Shown here: piece after piece, positions 52,105-63,683 of the stretch
How positions within the stretch are numbered: the stretch's first letter is position 1
Layout of the letters: each line of letters begins with the position of its first letter
Assembly: GCA_024138025.1 (NCBI GenBank)
Contig: JAMXBD010003378.1
Coordinates: 1-64,000 of the forward strand
Direction: 5' to 3'
DNA length: 64,000 bases
Source of the DNA: Combretum micranthum
Taxonomy: Eukaryota; Streptophyta; Magnoliopsida; Myrtales; Combretaceae
The notes under the pieces: generated by a model
The model's input: the letters and a program-made list of their open reading frames with translations, nothing else
What the model was told of the DNA's origin: nothing
Databases searched by the model: none
Position numbers and translations under genes: made by a program

Positions 52105-53518
52105 ATGGGCCACCATTCATGCTGCAACAAGCAGAAGGTGAAGAGAGGCCTATGGTCACCTGAGGAAGATGAGAAGCTTATGAACTACATCTCCACTTAT
52201 GGCCATGGTTGCTGGAGCTCAGTTCCTAAAAATGCAGGTCCCTTATTTCATTTCATTTTATCATACGGTCTTTAAAAATTCTGGTTGGTTTTCTATCAAA
52301 TAGTGATATTTTAATAACATATGATCATTTTGTTTTTGCTTCCTATGATTTTGGTATATACATGTAGGTCTTCAAAGATGTGGAAAGAGTTGTAGATTAA
52401 GATGGATAAACTATCTACGACCGGATCTAAAACGGGGTAGCTTCTCTCAACAAGAAGCATCCCTCATAATCGAGCTCCATAGCATCCTCGGCAACAGGTT
52501 GTACACGAATTCAACTCTATTTTTAAATGCAACAAACGTATTATTACATGTTATATGATAATTATTTGCTCTACGATAATTTTTCAAAAGGGTATTAACC
52601 CCTTTATTTATTTTTTATTTTTTACAAAAAAATAATATATATAGATGGGCACAAATTGCAAAGCATCTACCAGGAAGGACAGACAATGAAGTGAAGAATT
52701 TTTGGAATTCAAGCATCAAGAAGAAGCTCATGTCAGCTGCTCACAGTCACATCCGTCCATTGCAAGCATTTTCTGATCATCATCATTTTTACAATCCTAA
52801 TGAAATGATCATGGCAGCTCAACAAAACCAACACCAACACCATTCCAACCACCTTTTTCCAACACCACTCTACATGCTACAAAACCTACACTATTCCTCC
52901 GACATCATCAGCACCAGCAATACCTTAATTGAACTACAATACCAAAATATAAGTCAGGATTATGGTCTAGAATCAGCACATCAGCCGATGATTTCGGAGA
53001 CAACACCGTCATCGGATCCACCAGTGATGTGTGATCCCATTTCATCTTTAGGGTACCCAATTCATCAGATTGATCAGAAACAACTTCAAAAGGAAGATCA
53101 AATTATGGTTGGAAATGAAGATAATAATCTGGATATCAAGCCCATTATTGATGAGAGTATGGTCACGATGATTCCAGCTCATGATCATGAACATGGTTAC
53201 CACCATGATCATACATCAATCGTGACTCCATGGATGATGCCAAAATTATGTGAGATCATTGAGGCATCTGGGGGTGGAGGCAGCAGTGTTGACCATCATC
53301 ATCTAATGATTTCATGTGCATCATCACAAAATCAAGAAGTTGACCCAATTTATGCCACATATCAGAATGATGGTCCATATGTATGTACCAGTAATCAATT
53401 GGAATACGTGGATTCGCTCCTATCGTCGTCGTCATTATTGTCACACTCCACAATCAGTCCATTTGCTACAAACCCTAGCCAAATCTCAAGCTGGGATCTA
53501 CACGATGTATTGGAATGA
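52105..53518 (+). CDS. MYB26: R2R3-MYB transcription factor, MYB26/MYB67-like
   Basis: Three exons: 52105-52237, 52368-52497 and 52645-53518, joined by GT-AG introns. The exon lengths of 133 and 130 nt are the usual R2R3-MYB pattern, and the product is 378 residues. The N-terminus [20 protein letters not shown] is the extended start of the MYB26/67/103/61 relatives. R2 shows Trp17, Trp37 and Trp57; R3 shows Phe70, Trp89 and Trp108. The R3 helix region ([20 protein letters not shown], then [16 protein letters not shown]) fits MYB26 better than MYB46, MYB61 or MYB103. Residues 119-378 are rich in His, Gln and Ser with acidic patches, and the protein ends in DLHDVLE, plausibly an activation region. 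In Arabidopsis, MYB26 (MALE STERILE35) acts in the nucleus to drive lignified thickening of the anther endothecium, needed for pollen release. That role here is inferred from family membership; the paralogue MYB67 is the main alternative. I see no frameshift or stop. Confidence 0.9.
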
Positions 53519-53546
53519 AATCAATATATTATATATGGGGATAGTA

Positions 53547-53640
53547 AAAATGGCCATCTAGCGTAATGGTATTGTTAATGGTCACTCATTAAATGGGATA
53601 AGCCCGGTTTGAATCTCTTCTCCAGCAATAAAAAGGAAGA
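53547..53640 (+). repeat. tRNA-derived SINE-like head in the MYB 3' flank, with a possible poly(A) signal
   Basis: Starting 29 bp after the MYB stop codon is a pol III-type A-box-like motif (CTAGCGTAATGGT, near 53558-53570) and a B-box-like motif (GGTTTGAATCTC, 53606-53617). The spacing is tRNA-like, but no acceptor stem pairs, so it is not a tRNA gene. An A-rich tail follows. That tail contains AATAAA at 53627-53632, which could serve the MYB transcript as a polyadenylation signal. The end of the SINE is not resolved. Confidence 0.45.
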
Positions 53641-55532
53641 AAACTTTTGGGATTTTTTTTTTCAATTTTTTTAATTATATTGAGGGAATGTATATTTAGT
53701 GTATAGGGAATGCATTTCTTTTTTCATGGAAATATTTCTGAATAAGGGAAGTGCATGTCAAAAATGAAAACCAATGAAAAAGGGGTGGTTTTAATTAGTG
53801 GCTGATGAGAAGGAAGTCAGAAGTGCTACTTTTGGAGACGTACGTTACGTTACTGCAATATTCATAAAGATGTGTTAGTCGTTTGCATATGTTTGCACTT
53901 TTATATATTTTGTACAATAATTAATATTTTGAATTATATAATATATATATACATGTCGATTGTGTACGGAGATAGTGACATTATATTATTCCCTTCATAC
54001 GTACTTGGGGACATAGCTGGTATGTATTTATATTGCAGATCCATGTACACTATACCCGTGACATGATACTTCAATAATTAGAAATTACTTGGACGACCTT
54101 CAGTATGTAATTGGTAGATATATGAACACAGATATTTTACTAATTCTAGCATTCTCTAATCCTCATATTAGTTAAAAAAATTATTAGGTATTTTATCCAC
54201 CACTTTTATGACAATGTAATAAGTAATTTTTAAAATAATTATTACTTTTGACTTATACGTATTATATTATATATTTAAATTTTATTAAATTCGCATACCG
54301 ATGTACATTATAGATAATATATAATAGTCAATAATTCTTTTCCCGTTCCTACTCTCTTTAGATATAAAAATAAAAATTGGAAAATTCGTATTCCTATTTC
54401 AAAGTACTAAACGCTGTACTCTGCTGGACTGATCTCTTTTTGGACGATGAATCCAATTTTTTAAATTATTTTTTCTCATTAGCGGAATAGTGGTTTTGCG
54501 CGTAGTAAGCTTTCGTTTTTTTTCTTTTGTTCCATTTACCAATCGAATCCGATTTATTTGCATGAAGAGATCAATACCCATACCACTCAATATATAATTA
54601 TAAGGTTTGATTGTATATAATTTTAGTTTCATAATGTCAATACAAGGATCATTATAGGTTAACTTCGTTCATCTTTAAAGGATTAATAAATCTACCATAT
54701 CCTCATGTAATAAATATATAAACTAACCTAAAATTAGCCTAATTTATTATAACTCTATTTACTAAGCTTATTGAATAAAGACATTTCATTAAAAAAACTA
54801 CTTATAATAACCAGACTCTCCATAAATAAATTGTTCTCTATTTTCATTTTCAAATGTTATAATCTTTGCAAATGTGAGATAATATCCTTTTAAAAATATA
54901 TAAGAAATGTGTTTGCTTTTAAATTAGATATCTAAATTATCATCTTCACAGTTTTGTTATTCATATTATATGTACTATATCAATTTTATGGAACTTTACT
55001 GCATAAATTTGATTTTTCTCTAGCAGTAAAAATACAAGATTAGATGGTGGCACATCATCCTCTAATTTATAGTTTGTATATCAATGTTTGAAATTATTTT
55101 AGATTTTTAAATATCATGTGGTGTCAACATGATATAATCTTCTTTCTTATAATATTAACTATTTGATTTTTTGTCATTAAAATGGGGAAAAAGAAGAGTT
55201 CAATTTGATTTATCCCATTTAAAAGATCAAAAGTAATGTAATTAGACTATAAGGTCATTTTCATTTCAACTATTAATTACATTGGACAATATTTTTAGAG
55301 ATTAATTATAGGAAACTTAACATTAAAGTACCCAAAATCATATATTTATATTAGGTGTTAGCTAAAAGTTGTAAACTATCAGTATTAATCATGTTTCTAC
55401 ACATAATTATAGTACAATGGTATTTAAAGGGGAAAAAAACACCTAACGTCCATGTTTTATGAATAGTACAATATGCTAAAATATTACTAATTCTTACCCA
55501 TTTTTTATATAATGCTGGTGCTTAGTAATAAA
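53641..55532. other. Downstream region of the MYB gene
   Basis: AT-rich with no credible gene, RNA or repeat boundary. The frames at 53872-54066 and 54399-54632 show no recognisable domain. Confidence 0.35.
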
Positions 55533-56323
55533 AGGGTAAATTATACCAACTTTTAAAATTACATGGACCCAATTTTCTTAAAAGTCAACAATTACCTCGT
55601 GAAAAAACTTATGGTTCCAATTTTTTTTGCATTGGGTGATTATGTGCAATTCCATTCCATGTGTATAGTAAATTACAAAAAAAAAATGCCACATCATATT
55701 TTTTTAAGCAGCAATATCACCCTTTAAAAAAAAAAGCCAAATACATCCACAAAATAAACAACTCCTTTTAAAATATTCACGATTTCTTTTAAAAAATATT
55801 TTTATAATTCTTTTTTAATAATTTTCTGTAGTTATTTACTATCATTTTTACTATGCAATGATTAGTTGGTATCAAATTTATGTTGGTATTACTACAAAAA
55901 CATTTGAAAAATATACGTAACTTTTAATGTAGCAAGCTGAAAAATGAAGCTAAAACAAATTCTAAAATACAGCTAGTCCCAAACATGTCAATTTGATGTG
56001 AACTAGCTTTAAGTAATGGGCAAAAAAAAAAAAAAAAAGAGAAGTAGCTTTAAGTAACTTTGTGGATGTATTTGTTTGGCTCTTTTTCTTTCTTTTTTTT
56101 TTTTTTTTTAAGAAAAGGAAAGAAGTGATATTAGAACAATACCTAAAAAGTATGACGTGTCATTTGTATTTATGAATTTCTTATACATATGAAATTACAT
56201 ATAATCAACCAACTTAAATAAAAAGTGGCACTCTTAAATTTTTAGAGGATAATTGTTGACTTTTAAGAAAATTAAAATCTGCATAATTTTAGAAGTTTTA
56301 GGGACATTGGAGTAATTTATCCT
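55533..56323. mobile_element. Foldback element of about 790 bp with long inverted ends
   Basis: The left end AGGGTAAATTATACC and the right end (opposite strand AGGATAAATTACTCC) extend into inverted repeats of 200 bp or more. Inverted words include CTTAAAAGTCAACAATTA (left) with its complement at 56250-56270, and AAATACATCCACAAA (55739) with its complement near 56062. AATAAA adjoins both ends. No coding capacity. The ends resemble those of the MITEs at 48910, 56908 and 60169. Confidence 0.6.
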
Positions 56324-56907
56324 AATAAATAAATCGGTAATTAACTCAAGAAGCTATTCATTTTGATTCTTCATGGTCTTCAGGGTGTCAATCATGTCAG
56401 CATAATTTGCATGATTAGCATGATTAGGCGAGGACAAGAAACTAATATTCTCTTGTGGGATCCTTAAAAAATTATTCCCTCATCCCTACCATCTTCGATA
56501 TGCAATTTGGAATTGGCCACTAGTCCATAATCACGAACCGAAACTTTGTCACGTTGAATTCCTGCCATCTAATAAGTGCTCATTCATTTTACTGGAAGAG
56601 ACATCACAGCATTTAGTATTTCGTCATGGTAATTCTTTAAGAAAATCTTTAAAAGATATATTGTTTTTAATCCCCTAAACTTATGAATAAATTGTTTGCT
56701 AACGTTCAAATCGTGATATTGTAGCTGGATTCAGTTGTTTCTTTTTTAAAAACCAGACATGTTGTTAAAATGGCGAGTTTAATATATGTTTTTAAAAACT
56801 TATGATTTTATATGCATTTTTATTATTAAAATGGAAGCAGATTTGTTTATGTACAGACTTTAGCTGGAATTGTGAACTTAGATATATGATTTTACTAGTT
56901 TACTATT

Positions 56908-57265
56908 AGGTAAATTACATCGAAATATCATAACGATTGGAGCTAAGTTCATTTTAGGTCACAACATTTTGAAAAATTTAAAAAATGTCACAATGTTTGG
57001 AAAAATGTCTTCTAAAATTTAATTAAATAATTTTCTTTTTGACATATGTCAATCAGACCTTAAAAGGAAGGCTTTTTGAGTTTTAATTAAATATTTATGA
57101 TATTGACACCATCAATGGTGACATCGATTGACTTATTTATCTAAAAGTTGTGACGTAAAATGAACTTACTCACTTAACACTATGACTTTTTTTAAACTTT
57201 TCAAAATATCATGACCTAAAATGAATTTATCTCAAACGAGATGATATTTTAGTATAATTTACCTA
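56908..57265. mobile_element. MULE-like MITE
   Basis: About 358 bp. Ends are AGGTAAATTACATCGAAATA and, on the opposite strand, AGGTAAATTATACTAAAATA. Flanks TTTACTATT (56899-56907) and TTTACGATT (57266-57274) match at eight of nine positions, fitting the 9-bp duplication of Mutator-like elements. Confidence 0.65.
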
Positions 57266-58869
57266 TTTACGATTTTACCAATTTTATATAATGCTACTAA
57301 TTTTATCTCTTCCAGTAAATATTAAAATTAATTACGAGTGTGACAACTATGAGGATGATCTTACTTCAGTCCAAGTTGTTGCATGATCATGCCGATGAAA
57401 CTTTTGGCAAGTAGGATATATAATTTATCGACAGCTATAATATTACGTGCAAAAGTTGTCGCTTTAATATATTCTTTTTGTTGCTGATTATGGATTTCCC
57501 ACTTCACGTTCAATTTTTCTTTTTTCTATTATGGTTATAGTAATGATTATTTTTTTTCATAGACAATCTTAATTTCTCAAAACGCTCGCACTTATAAAAC
57601 ATTGGAATTCTGCATGTGCGGAAGAATACCGTTTCCTAAAGTTTGATTTTGTTTCATCGATCCAGTACCATTTTGAGGTAATTTTTTTCCAAAAGATTCG
57701 TCACTTTTTCCTTCAAATTCTCTGATATAAAGTTTTCTTTTTTGATGATCTGATCTAAAGTTGGGTAATGTGTTCTTTTATCATTCGCTCTTTTATATGA
57801 TCACACGACCACATATTGGACATTGGGATCGAGTTGTACAACTATAATATACCGTTCATCCCATCGCCCCTTCCATACAAATTGAATTCAAGTTTTAAAT
57901 ATACGAAAACTAATATCTTAAATATTAAATACACATTCATGCGTGGGTCCAATTTTAAGCCATGAAGTTCAAATTAAGTCAAAAGTTAAAAAGGACAAAC
58001 GGAATATCCAATAGTGTCATTTAGTGAAGTTTGAACCGCTTTGAGTACCAATTTATTGTCCTTAAGAGAATCAAAACTTTCCCCTTTTTCGCTCAAATCG
58101 ATAAAACTAAAAAAAAAAGATAAGGCATTACCCTCCATTTCCAAATATGACGTCGGACTGATAATTATACAAGTAGGAATACATGCAGGGTGGACGCAAG
58201 GTCATATAACTAAAGACTGAATTTTATTTAAATTAATCTAAAATAATTATTTATTAATATTCAGTTATTATTATAATTATATTACATCTTATATATATTA
58301 TATATATATAAATTTTATAATAATTTCAATGTGATATTTTCTAATACTTCATAAAAAATTATTCAAATAATAATTAAAAGTATTTAGTGTATTTCATAAA
58401 AGATATATATATATATCACTTGAAAATCAATTATTACTAAAAAAAATATGGAGTTATTGTATAAATTTTATTTTTAAAAAAATAAATCATAAAATATGTC
58501 TCAATAGTATATTTATTCAATAGTTTGCTAAATCAAATTATACAATTAATATGCAATATGATTGCTTTTTAGACACAAATAGATCATAAAAGATATGTAG
58601 ATATGATAGCTATTCATAAACTATACAATTACTATGCAATAAGATTTATATTGTAATATGGATAGTAATAATTATTACTTTTGAATATAAAATAGTTATT
58701 AAGAAGAATTTATTTAGTTAGATAATTTTATGATAAAAGAATCTAATGTTATTAGTTATTGTGAAAGAAAAGTTAAAAGATAATATATATATATATATAT
58801 ATATATCTGTGTGTGTGTGTGGAGGGTGGGGGGGGGAAGGAGATAGAGAAGAAACATGTAATAAATGTA

Positions 58870-58950
58870 TGTTGAAAAAGTAAACCAAAGGGATTTAAAC
58901 ACTTGACCTTAGGACGTAAGTGTAGATACTTAATCACCAGGTGACACATA
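58870..58950 (-). repeat. tRNA-derived SINE-like sequence on the minus strand
   Basis: On the minus strand, CACCTGGTGATTAAGTATC (A-box-like) is followed by GGTCAAGTGTTTAAATCCC (B-box-like). This pattern is frequent in plant tRNA-related SINEs. It is missing from the paralogous segment, so it is probably an insertion after the duplication. Confidence 0.45.
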
Positions 58951-59040
58951 GTTTTATGTCATAATTTTCTCTTTATAATATACATAAATTTTTTTTTTTA
59001 ATTTTAAAAATTAATTTTTCCTACGGTTTTTGTGTGTGTG

Positions 59041-59058
59041 GGGGGGGGGGGGGGGGGG
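59041..59058. repeat. Poly-G run
   Basis: About 18 consecutive G, followed by further GG groups up to about 59082. It could form a quadruplex and is a likely assembly and slippage hot spot. Confidence 0.8.
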
Positions 59059-59300
59059 CGAGGTGGGTTTGTTGGGGTGGGGAGAATATGCCTCTAACTA
59101 CATGTGGTTTCTTTTTTTATGTAGTAAACTTTCCCTAAAGGGTATTTTATAGAATAAGTTGGCCAAAAGTCTATCTAAACGTTCATAGTGGAATATGCCT
59201 AAATACATGATAGTGAAAGATTGTTAAAGTACAAAAATTAAATTTATTCCCATTAGTTATGGTTATCACTACTGAGGTTGCAATTATTGATTTTAGACAT

Positions 59301-60158
59301 TGATTTAGTTTTGGAATATGGTTAGGGTAGGTGTAAGTTTTGTACTCTTTGTATGTACAATAGGTGATTTCTCCCATTTATGGTGTGGGAAAAAAATGGA
59401 ACTTTGTGTGTTGAATGAGTCATTGTTGTGATTTTACATTTGGATTTTCATTTGTTTATGTTAAGGTACACATGCATCATGTCTACTCATCGAACTAAGT
59501 TGATAACATTGATGCTTGTTGGTTGATGATGTAGGACACACATGCGGAAGTAGGGATATCCTGCTGACTATTACAAAAATTTTAAGTGGACCTAGCAAAT
59601 TTGTGGTTCAATATTACGTGGAGGTGGTAACTTTGTGGCATTGAACATGGTAAGTTTGTGGCATTGACTCAAGTAAGTTTGTGGTATGATTTTGAATCGA
59701 TCCGGTAAATTTATGGTAACCTATTTTGGTTACTCGAACGACTGAGGTGTACAATTAGTGAATTGACCCCGTTATGATGACCTATTGGGATTGGTCTCCC
59801 AAATTTCTTTATGGCGGTGAGATGCTACACTAAAAGTTCTTGTGTATCAATGGCCAAAGTTGATTCGATGATATATGTTGGTTCACTATTACTTAGCAAT
59901 AGGTTTGAGAATGAAGTGGGATGGCAACACTATTGTTGCATGGTTCATTTGGTTTGAGTTATTTATGTTCCCAAGTGAAAGTAGCTCCAAAGGTAAATCA
60001 GAAGCAAGGCATTGTTCATGTAAAGTATAGGAGTTTTTTCAGCAAATTATTGCGAGTACTTTTTTTTTTTTTGGTACTAGGCATACTTGAAGGTATCAAC
60101 TATTCTCAAAGTATAGAATCTCTTATAATAAAAGCAAATTACTAGCTAGTCGAATTGT
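59301..60158. other. Spacer between the segmental duplication copies
   Basis: Less AT-rich than its surroundings. It contains repeated phrases such as AAGTTTGTGGCATTGA (about 59640-59690). The 74-codon frame at 59921-60145 has no recognised domain. No gene called. Confidence 0.35.
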
Positions 60159-60168
60159 GAATAATTAC

Positions 60169-60498
60169 GAGTAAATTACACTAGGAGGTCCCAACATTTA
60201 TGGGTAAGTTCATTTTTTATCCTAATATTTCAAGTTGTTAACAAAGGTCCCCATGTTTGGGAATAAGTTCATTTAATGTCCTAATATTTGAAGAAGTGGG
60301 TCAATTTGGATCCACAATGACACGTGTCAATAGAAGAAGAGTCTTATGATTTTTGATTAAATATTTTTTTTATTGACATATATTCTTGGGGACCCAAATT
60401 GACCCTTTTTTTTAAATATTGGGACCTTAAATGAACTTACATTCAAAGTTGGGACTCAAAATGAACTTACCCGTTGAAACTTCTAGAATAATTCACTC
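60169..60498. mobile_element. MULE-like MITE with perfect target duplication
   Basis: 330 bp. Ends are GAGTAAATTACACTAGG and, on the opposite strand, GAGTGAATTATTCTAG. GAATAATTAC occurs exactly on both sides (60159-60168 and 60499-60508), a 9-10 bp duplication. The interior shows repeated AAGTTCATTTTxTGTCCTAATATTT-like words in both orientations. Confidence 0.7.
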
Positions 60499-61075
60499 GA
60501 ATAATTACCTTATAATGTAATATACCTAATTTATTTTAAAAAATTGTGATTTAGTTTAGTAAGCCAAGTTAATCTTTTTAGAAGATAGTGTGCAAGTTGA
60601 TAGTTTGGCTTATAGTCCATTCACTTGATATGAATAGCTATTTATTTCTTCCTCATTTATGTAAAACTAATATTATAATGTTCATTTGAGAAGAATGGTA
60701 ATTTATAATGAATTACTATTACATAAAATAATAAATAGTAATTGATGTCTTCATCCATGAATTATCATTCAATGATTTATTTTTCAATTTCGTGTAATAA
60801 ATACAAGGAGTATTATAGATTTTTTATATTTTATTATAATAATTATTTATTTTACTCTTTACACCAAGTGTACGTCGTAATAGTTATTACAATCTTATTA
60901 TATTTTCTTTGAATTGAAATTTTATTTCTCCCTTATTTTATTTAGCAAAATGGACGGATCATTAAAGTGTTATTTATTGATGTAGGTTTTATTCATCTTG
61001 TCACCTATTAAATTGCAATTTAAGACGATGGTATCATGTGGTATTTATTAAAATCTATGGACATGTGCCAGATTC

Positions 61076-62845
61076 GTCGCTTTAGCATATTTATTTTGTT
61101 GCTCTTTTTTTTTTTTTTTTGGGCCATCATTTTGTTGCTGCTTATGGATTTCCCTCTTCACGTTCATTTTTTTTCCCCTTAAAATTATGATTGCAAGAAT
61201 GATTATTTTCTTTTCGCGGACAATCTAATTTCTCAAACACTCGAACTTGTAAAACATTGGAATTCTGCATGTTGAAGAGTACTGTTTCCTAAAGTTTGAT
61301 TTTGTTTCATCGATCTGGCAGTAGTAATTTGGGATTTTTTTTTTTTTTTGATGAAAAGATTCTAGTCACTTTTTCCTTTAAATTGTCTGATATAAAGTTT
61401 TCTTTTTCGATGATCTGATCTAAAGTTGAATAATGTGTTTCGGATCATTGACGCTTTTGCTCGATTTCAAAGGAATAAAGCTCCTATTTGGCTCTTTTAT
61501 TTAATCACACGACTACATTTCGGACATTGGGATCGAGTTATACAAAAATATTGAAGTACGTGGAATGGACAATGGTTGGCAAAAAAAAAGAAGGGAAAAT
61601 AACAACAAAACATCGTTCACCCTTTTTTTTTAATGATTACTAAACGAGATGCTCCTATGAGTCAAAAACAGAAAATTTACGTTTATATAAATGAATTATA
61701 AGTAGAAAATACTTTCTTAATCTTCTGACAAATTGAATTTTAGTTTTGAATATATGAAAACTAATCTCATAATCATTAAATTACACACTCATGCGTGGGT
61801 CCGGCCATTATTATTTGGTACGAATATTTTGAAAGCCATGAAGTTCAAAATATTTAAAAGGACAAAGGGAATATCTAATGGTGTCATTTAGTGAAGTTTG
61901 AACCGCTTTGTGTACCAATTTACCGTCCCTAAGAGAATAAAACTTTCCTTTTTCGCTGATATCAGCTAAGAAAAGAAAAAAACGTGTTAATTCAGAGTGC
62001 GGACCACAACAGTTCGACATACGTCCATGCATACCCCCTTTTTTATATGGCATGTTTGCTAAGGGTATTAAAAATAAATATAGATCAAGCGCTTACTAAA
62101 AACGTTCTCAATAGTGAAAGATAGTAACTCTCCTCTATGTATTATTATTTTTCACCAAATTCCATTAATCATCTTAAAGAGAAAAAGAGAAAATCAGATT
62201 TTCGAATGAATAGGAGGCGAGATATTCATTGTACCGATGGACTTATTGTTAGGGTTTGTAGCGTTTTTTTTTTTTTTTTTTTGCCATTATATTGGAAAAA
62301 AAAAGAGAAATTCAAACTGAGTACTTCTCACTTGAAAGATTAGGAGATGTTACTGTGCTATGATGTCATTGGCGGGTCTATAATTTAATATGTCAAATTT
62401 ATTCTTTATCCTTGTATGCTTATTTAAGTGAATAGCCATTGGCATGCTTTTTGTTAGGTAATGATCCAATTATATCGTGTAAATTTTTCATTTCTTTCTT
62501 TCTTTCTTTCTTTCTTTTTTTAATATGATATGTTTTTTTTTCTTGATATAAAGGGAGTAGGAATACTACGAACCTACATTCTTCCCATGAGATAATAATA
62601 TTCATATGAACTAACTAGAAGCCTTGTCTCATATATGCAATACTTAGATGCTATGCTTGAACTAGATCATGGTTTCTTGTAAATAAGTATCTAGGTTTAT
62701 TTCCTTTTTCTTTCTTTGGCTTTATTTATTTATTTATTTTTTTTTTTTTTGCGGAGGATTTATATTTTGTTGTTGAAGTACAAAAATTAATTTCATTTCC
62801 GCTAGTTGAGATTACCACTACTGAGGTTGCAACTGTTGTTTGAAA
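61076..62845. repeat. Segmental duplication, copy 2
   Basis: Same order of matching blocks as 57457-59300, with substitutions and indels throughout. Copy 2 has a TTTC microsatellite near 62490-62517. No gene is recognised in either copy, and open frames are not conserved between them. Confidence 0.75.
62491..62517. repeat. (TTTC)n microsatellite
   Basis: Six to seven TTTC units followed by a T run. Confidence 0.85.
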
Positions 62846-63246
62846 AATTGTTATTGTTTCTAAAAATAATTACATCTAACTGTTATGCGTTATTAAATAT
62901 TTTCTCATGTTTCGTTAAGTTATTAATAAAAAATAGCATCATTATTACATTTGTAATTTAAGTTTTTCTATGAATGAATATAAACGTTCGCGCCAGTCTC
63001 TTCCAAGTTATTTCTCTACTGATGACTCGAGGAAAGTCACTAGCGATATTTATTTAATGATTTTCTTTTTGCTTTTAAAATTTGTTCAATGATTAATGTC
63101 CAGAAAGAAAGAGATTTATTCAATGATTTTTTTGGGTTTTTTTCCCAAGGAGAATATTCCATTAACCATTAATCAAACAAGTATATGCTGGAAAAGTAGG
63201 ACGGTAACAACCAATAATACAAGCCCCACTTTAATGTTACTTTAAC

Positions 63247-63649
63247 TGTTGTTTTTTTTTTTTTTTCTAAATTTTTTTTTCTTCCTACTCTTTCTAGCAT
63301 AAACCCTAATCTTATTTTGTATTAAAGAAAACAGATATAAAGAAGATATGTTTTTTATGTTGAACACATAAACTTTTTACATATAAAGACATATTTATAG
63401 GAACCTCTAGTATAACAAGTAGAAATAATTTATCCTATCATACTTCTAGATGAGTCTTACCTATCCTTCTAGAAACAATAACTAATACTTTGTATAATAA
63501 CCTTACAATATCTCAACTAAAATTTCTCACACTAAGATGTTGTCATTGTTGTTGTTGTTGTTTTAATCTAAGACTTTTATATGATACTCTTTATATCAAT
63601 GAACACTAAATCTCTAGAATAAGAGAGTAGGAAGTGAAACTTCTCAACA
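63247..63649 (-). repeat. Ty1/copia 3' LTR (approximate)
   Basis: On the minus strand TGTTGAGAAG directly follows a purine tract (AGTGAGGGGAAG, 63650-63661), the usual PPT-LTR junction of plant copia elements. A TATA-like CTATAAATATG lies inside near 63397-63407. The far end is taken at AACAACA (63247), giving about 403 bp; an alternative end TTCAACA near 63358 would give about 290 bp. Confidence 0.55.
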
Positions 63650-63683
63650 CTTCCCCTCACTAACTACTTTATTTCATGATTGA

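Larger units (their letters stand above)
57457..59300. repeat. Segmental duplication, copy 1
   Basis: The ordered words GTCGCTTTAATATATTC, TTATGGATTTCCCACTTCAC, AAACATTGGAATTCTGCATG, GATGATCTGATCTAAAGTTG, ATGCGTGGGTCC, AGTGAAGTTTGAACCGCTTT and CACTACTGAGGTTGCAA recur in 61076-62845. This copy also holds a SINE-like insertion and a poly-G run that the other lacks. Confidence 0.75.

Noticed and set aside
52691..53518. A separate 275-codon protein starting inside the MYB third exon
   Set aside because: It is the C-terminal part of the spliced MYB protein; the apparent start is Val104 in the R3 repeat.
53547..53625. tRNA gene after the MYB stop codon
   Set aside because: A and B box-like motifs are present but there is no acceptor or anticodon stem, so SINE-like is the better reading.
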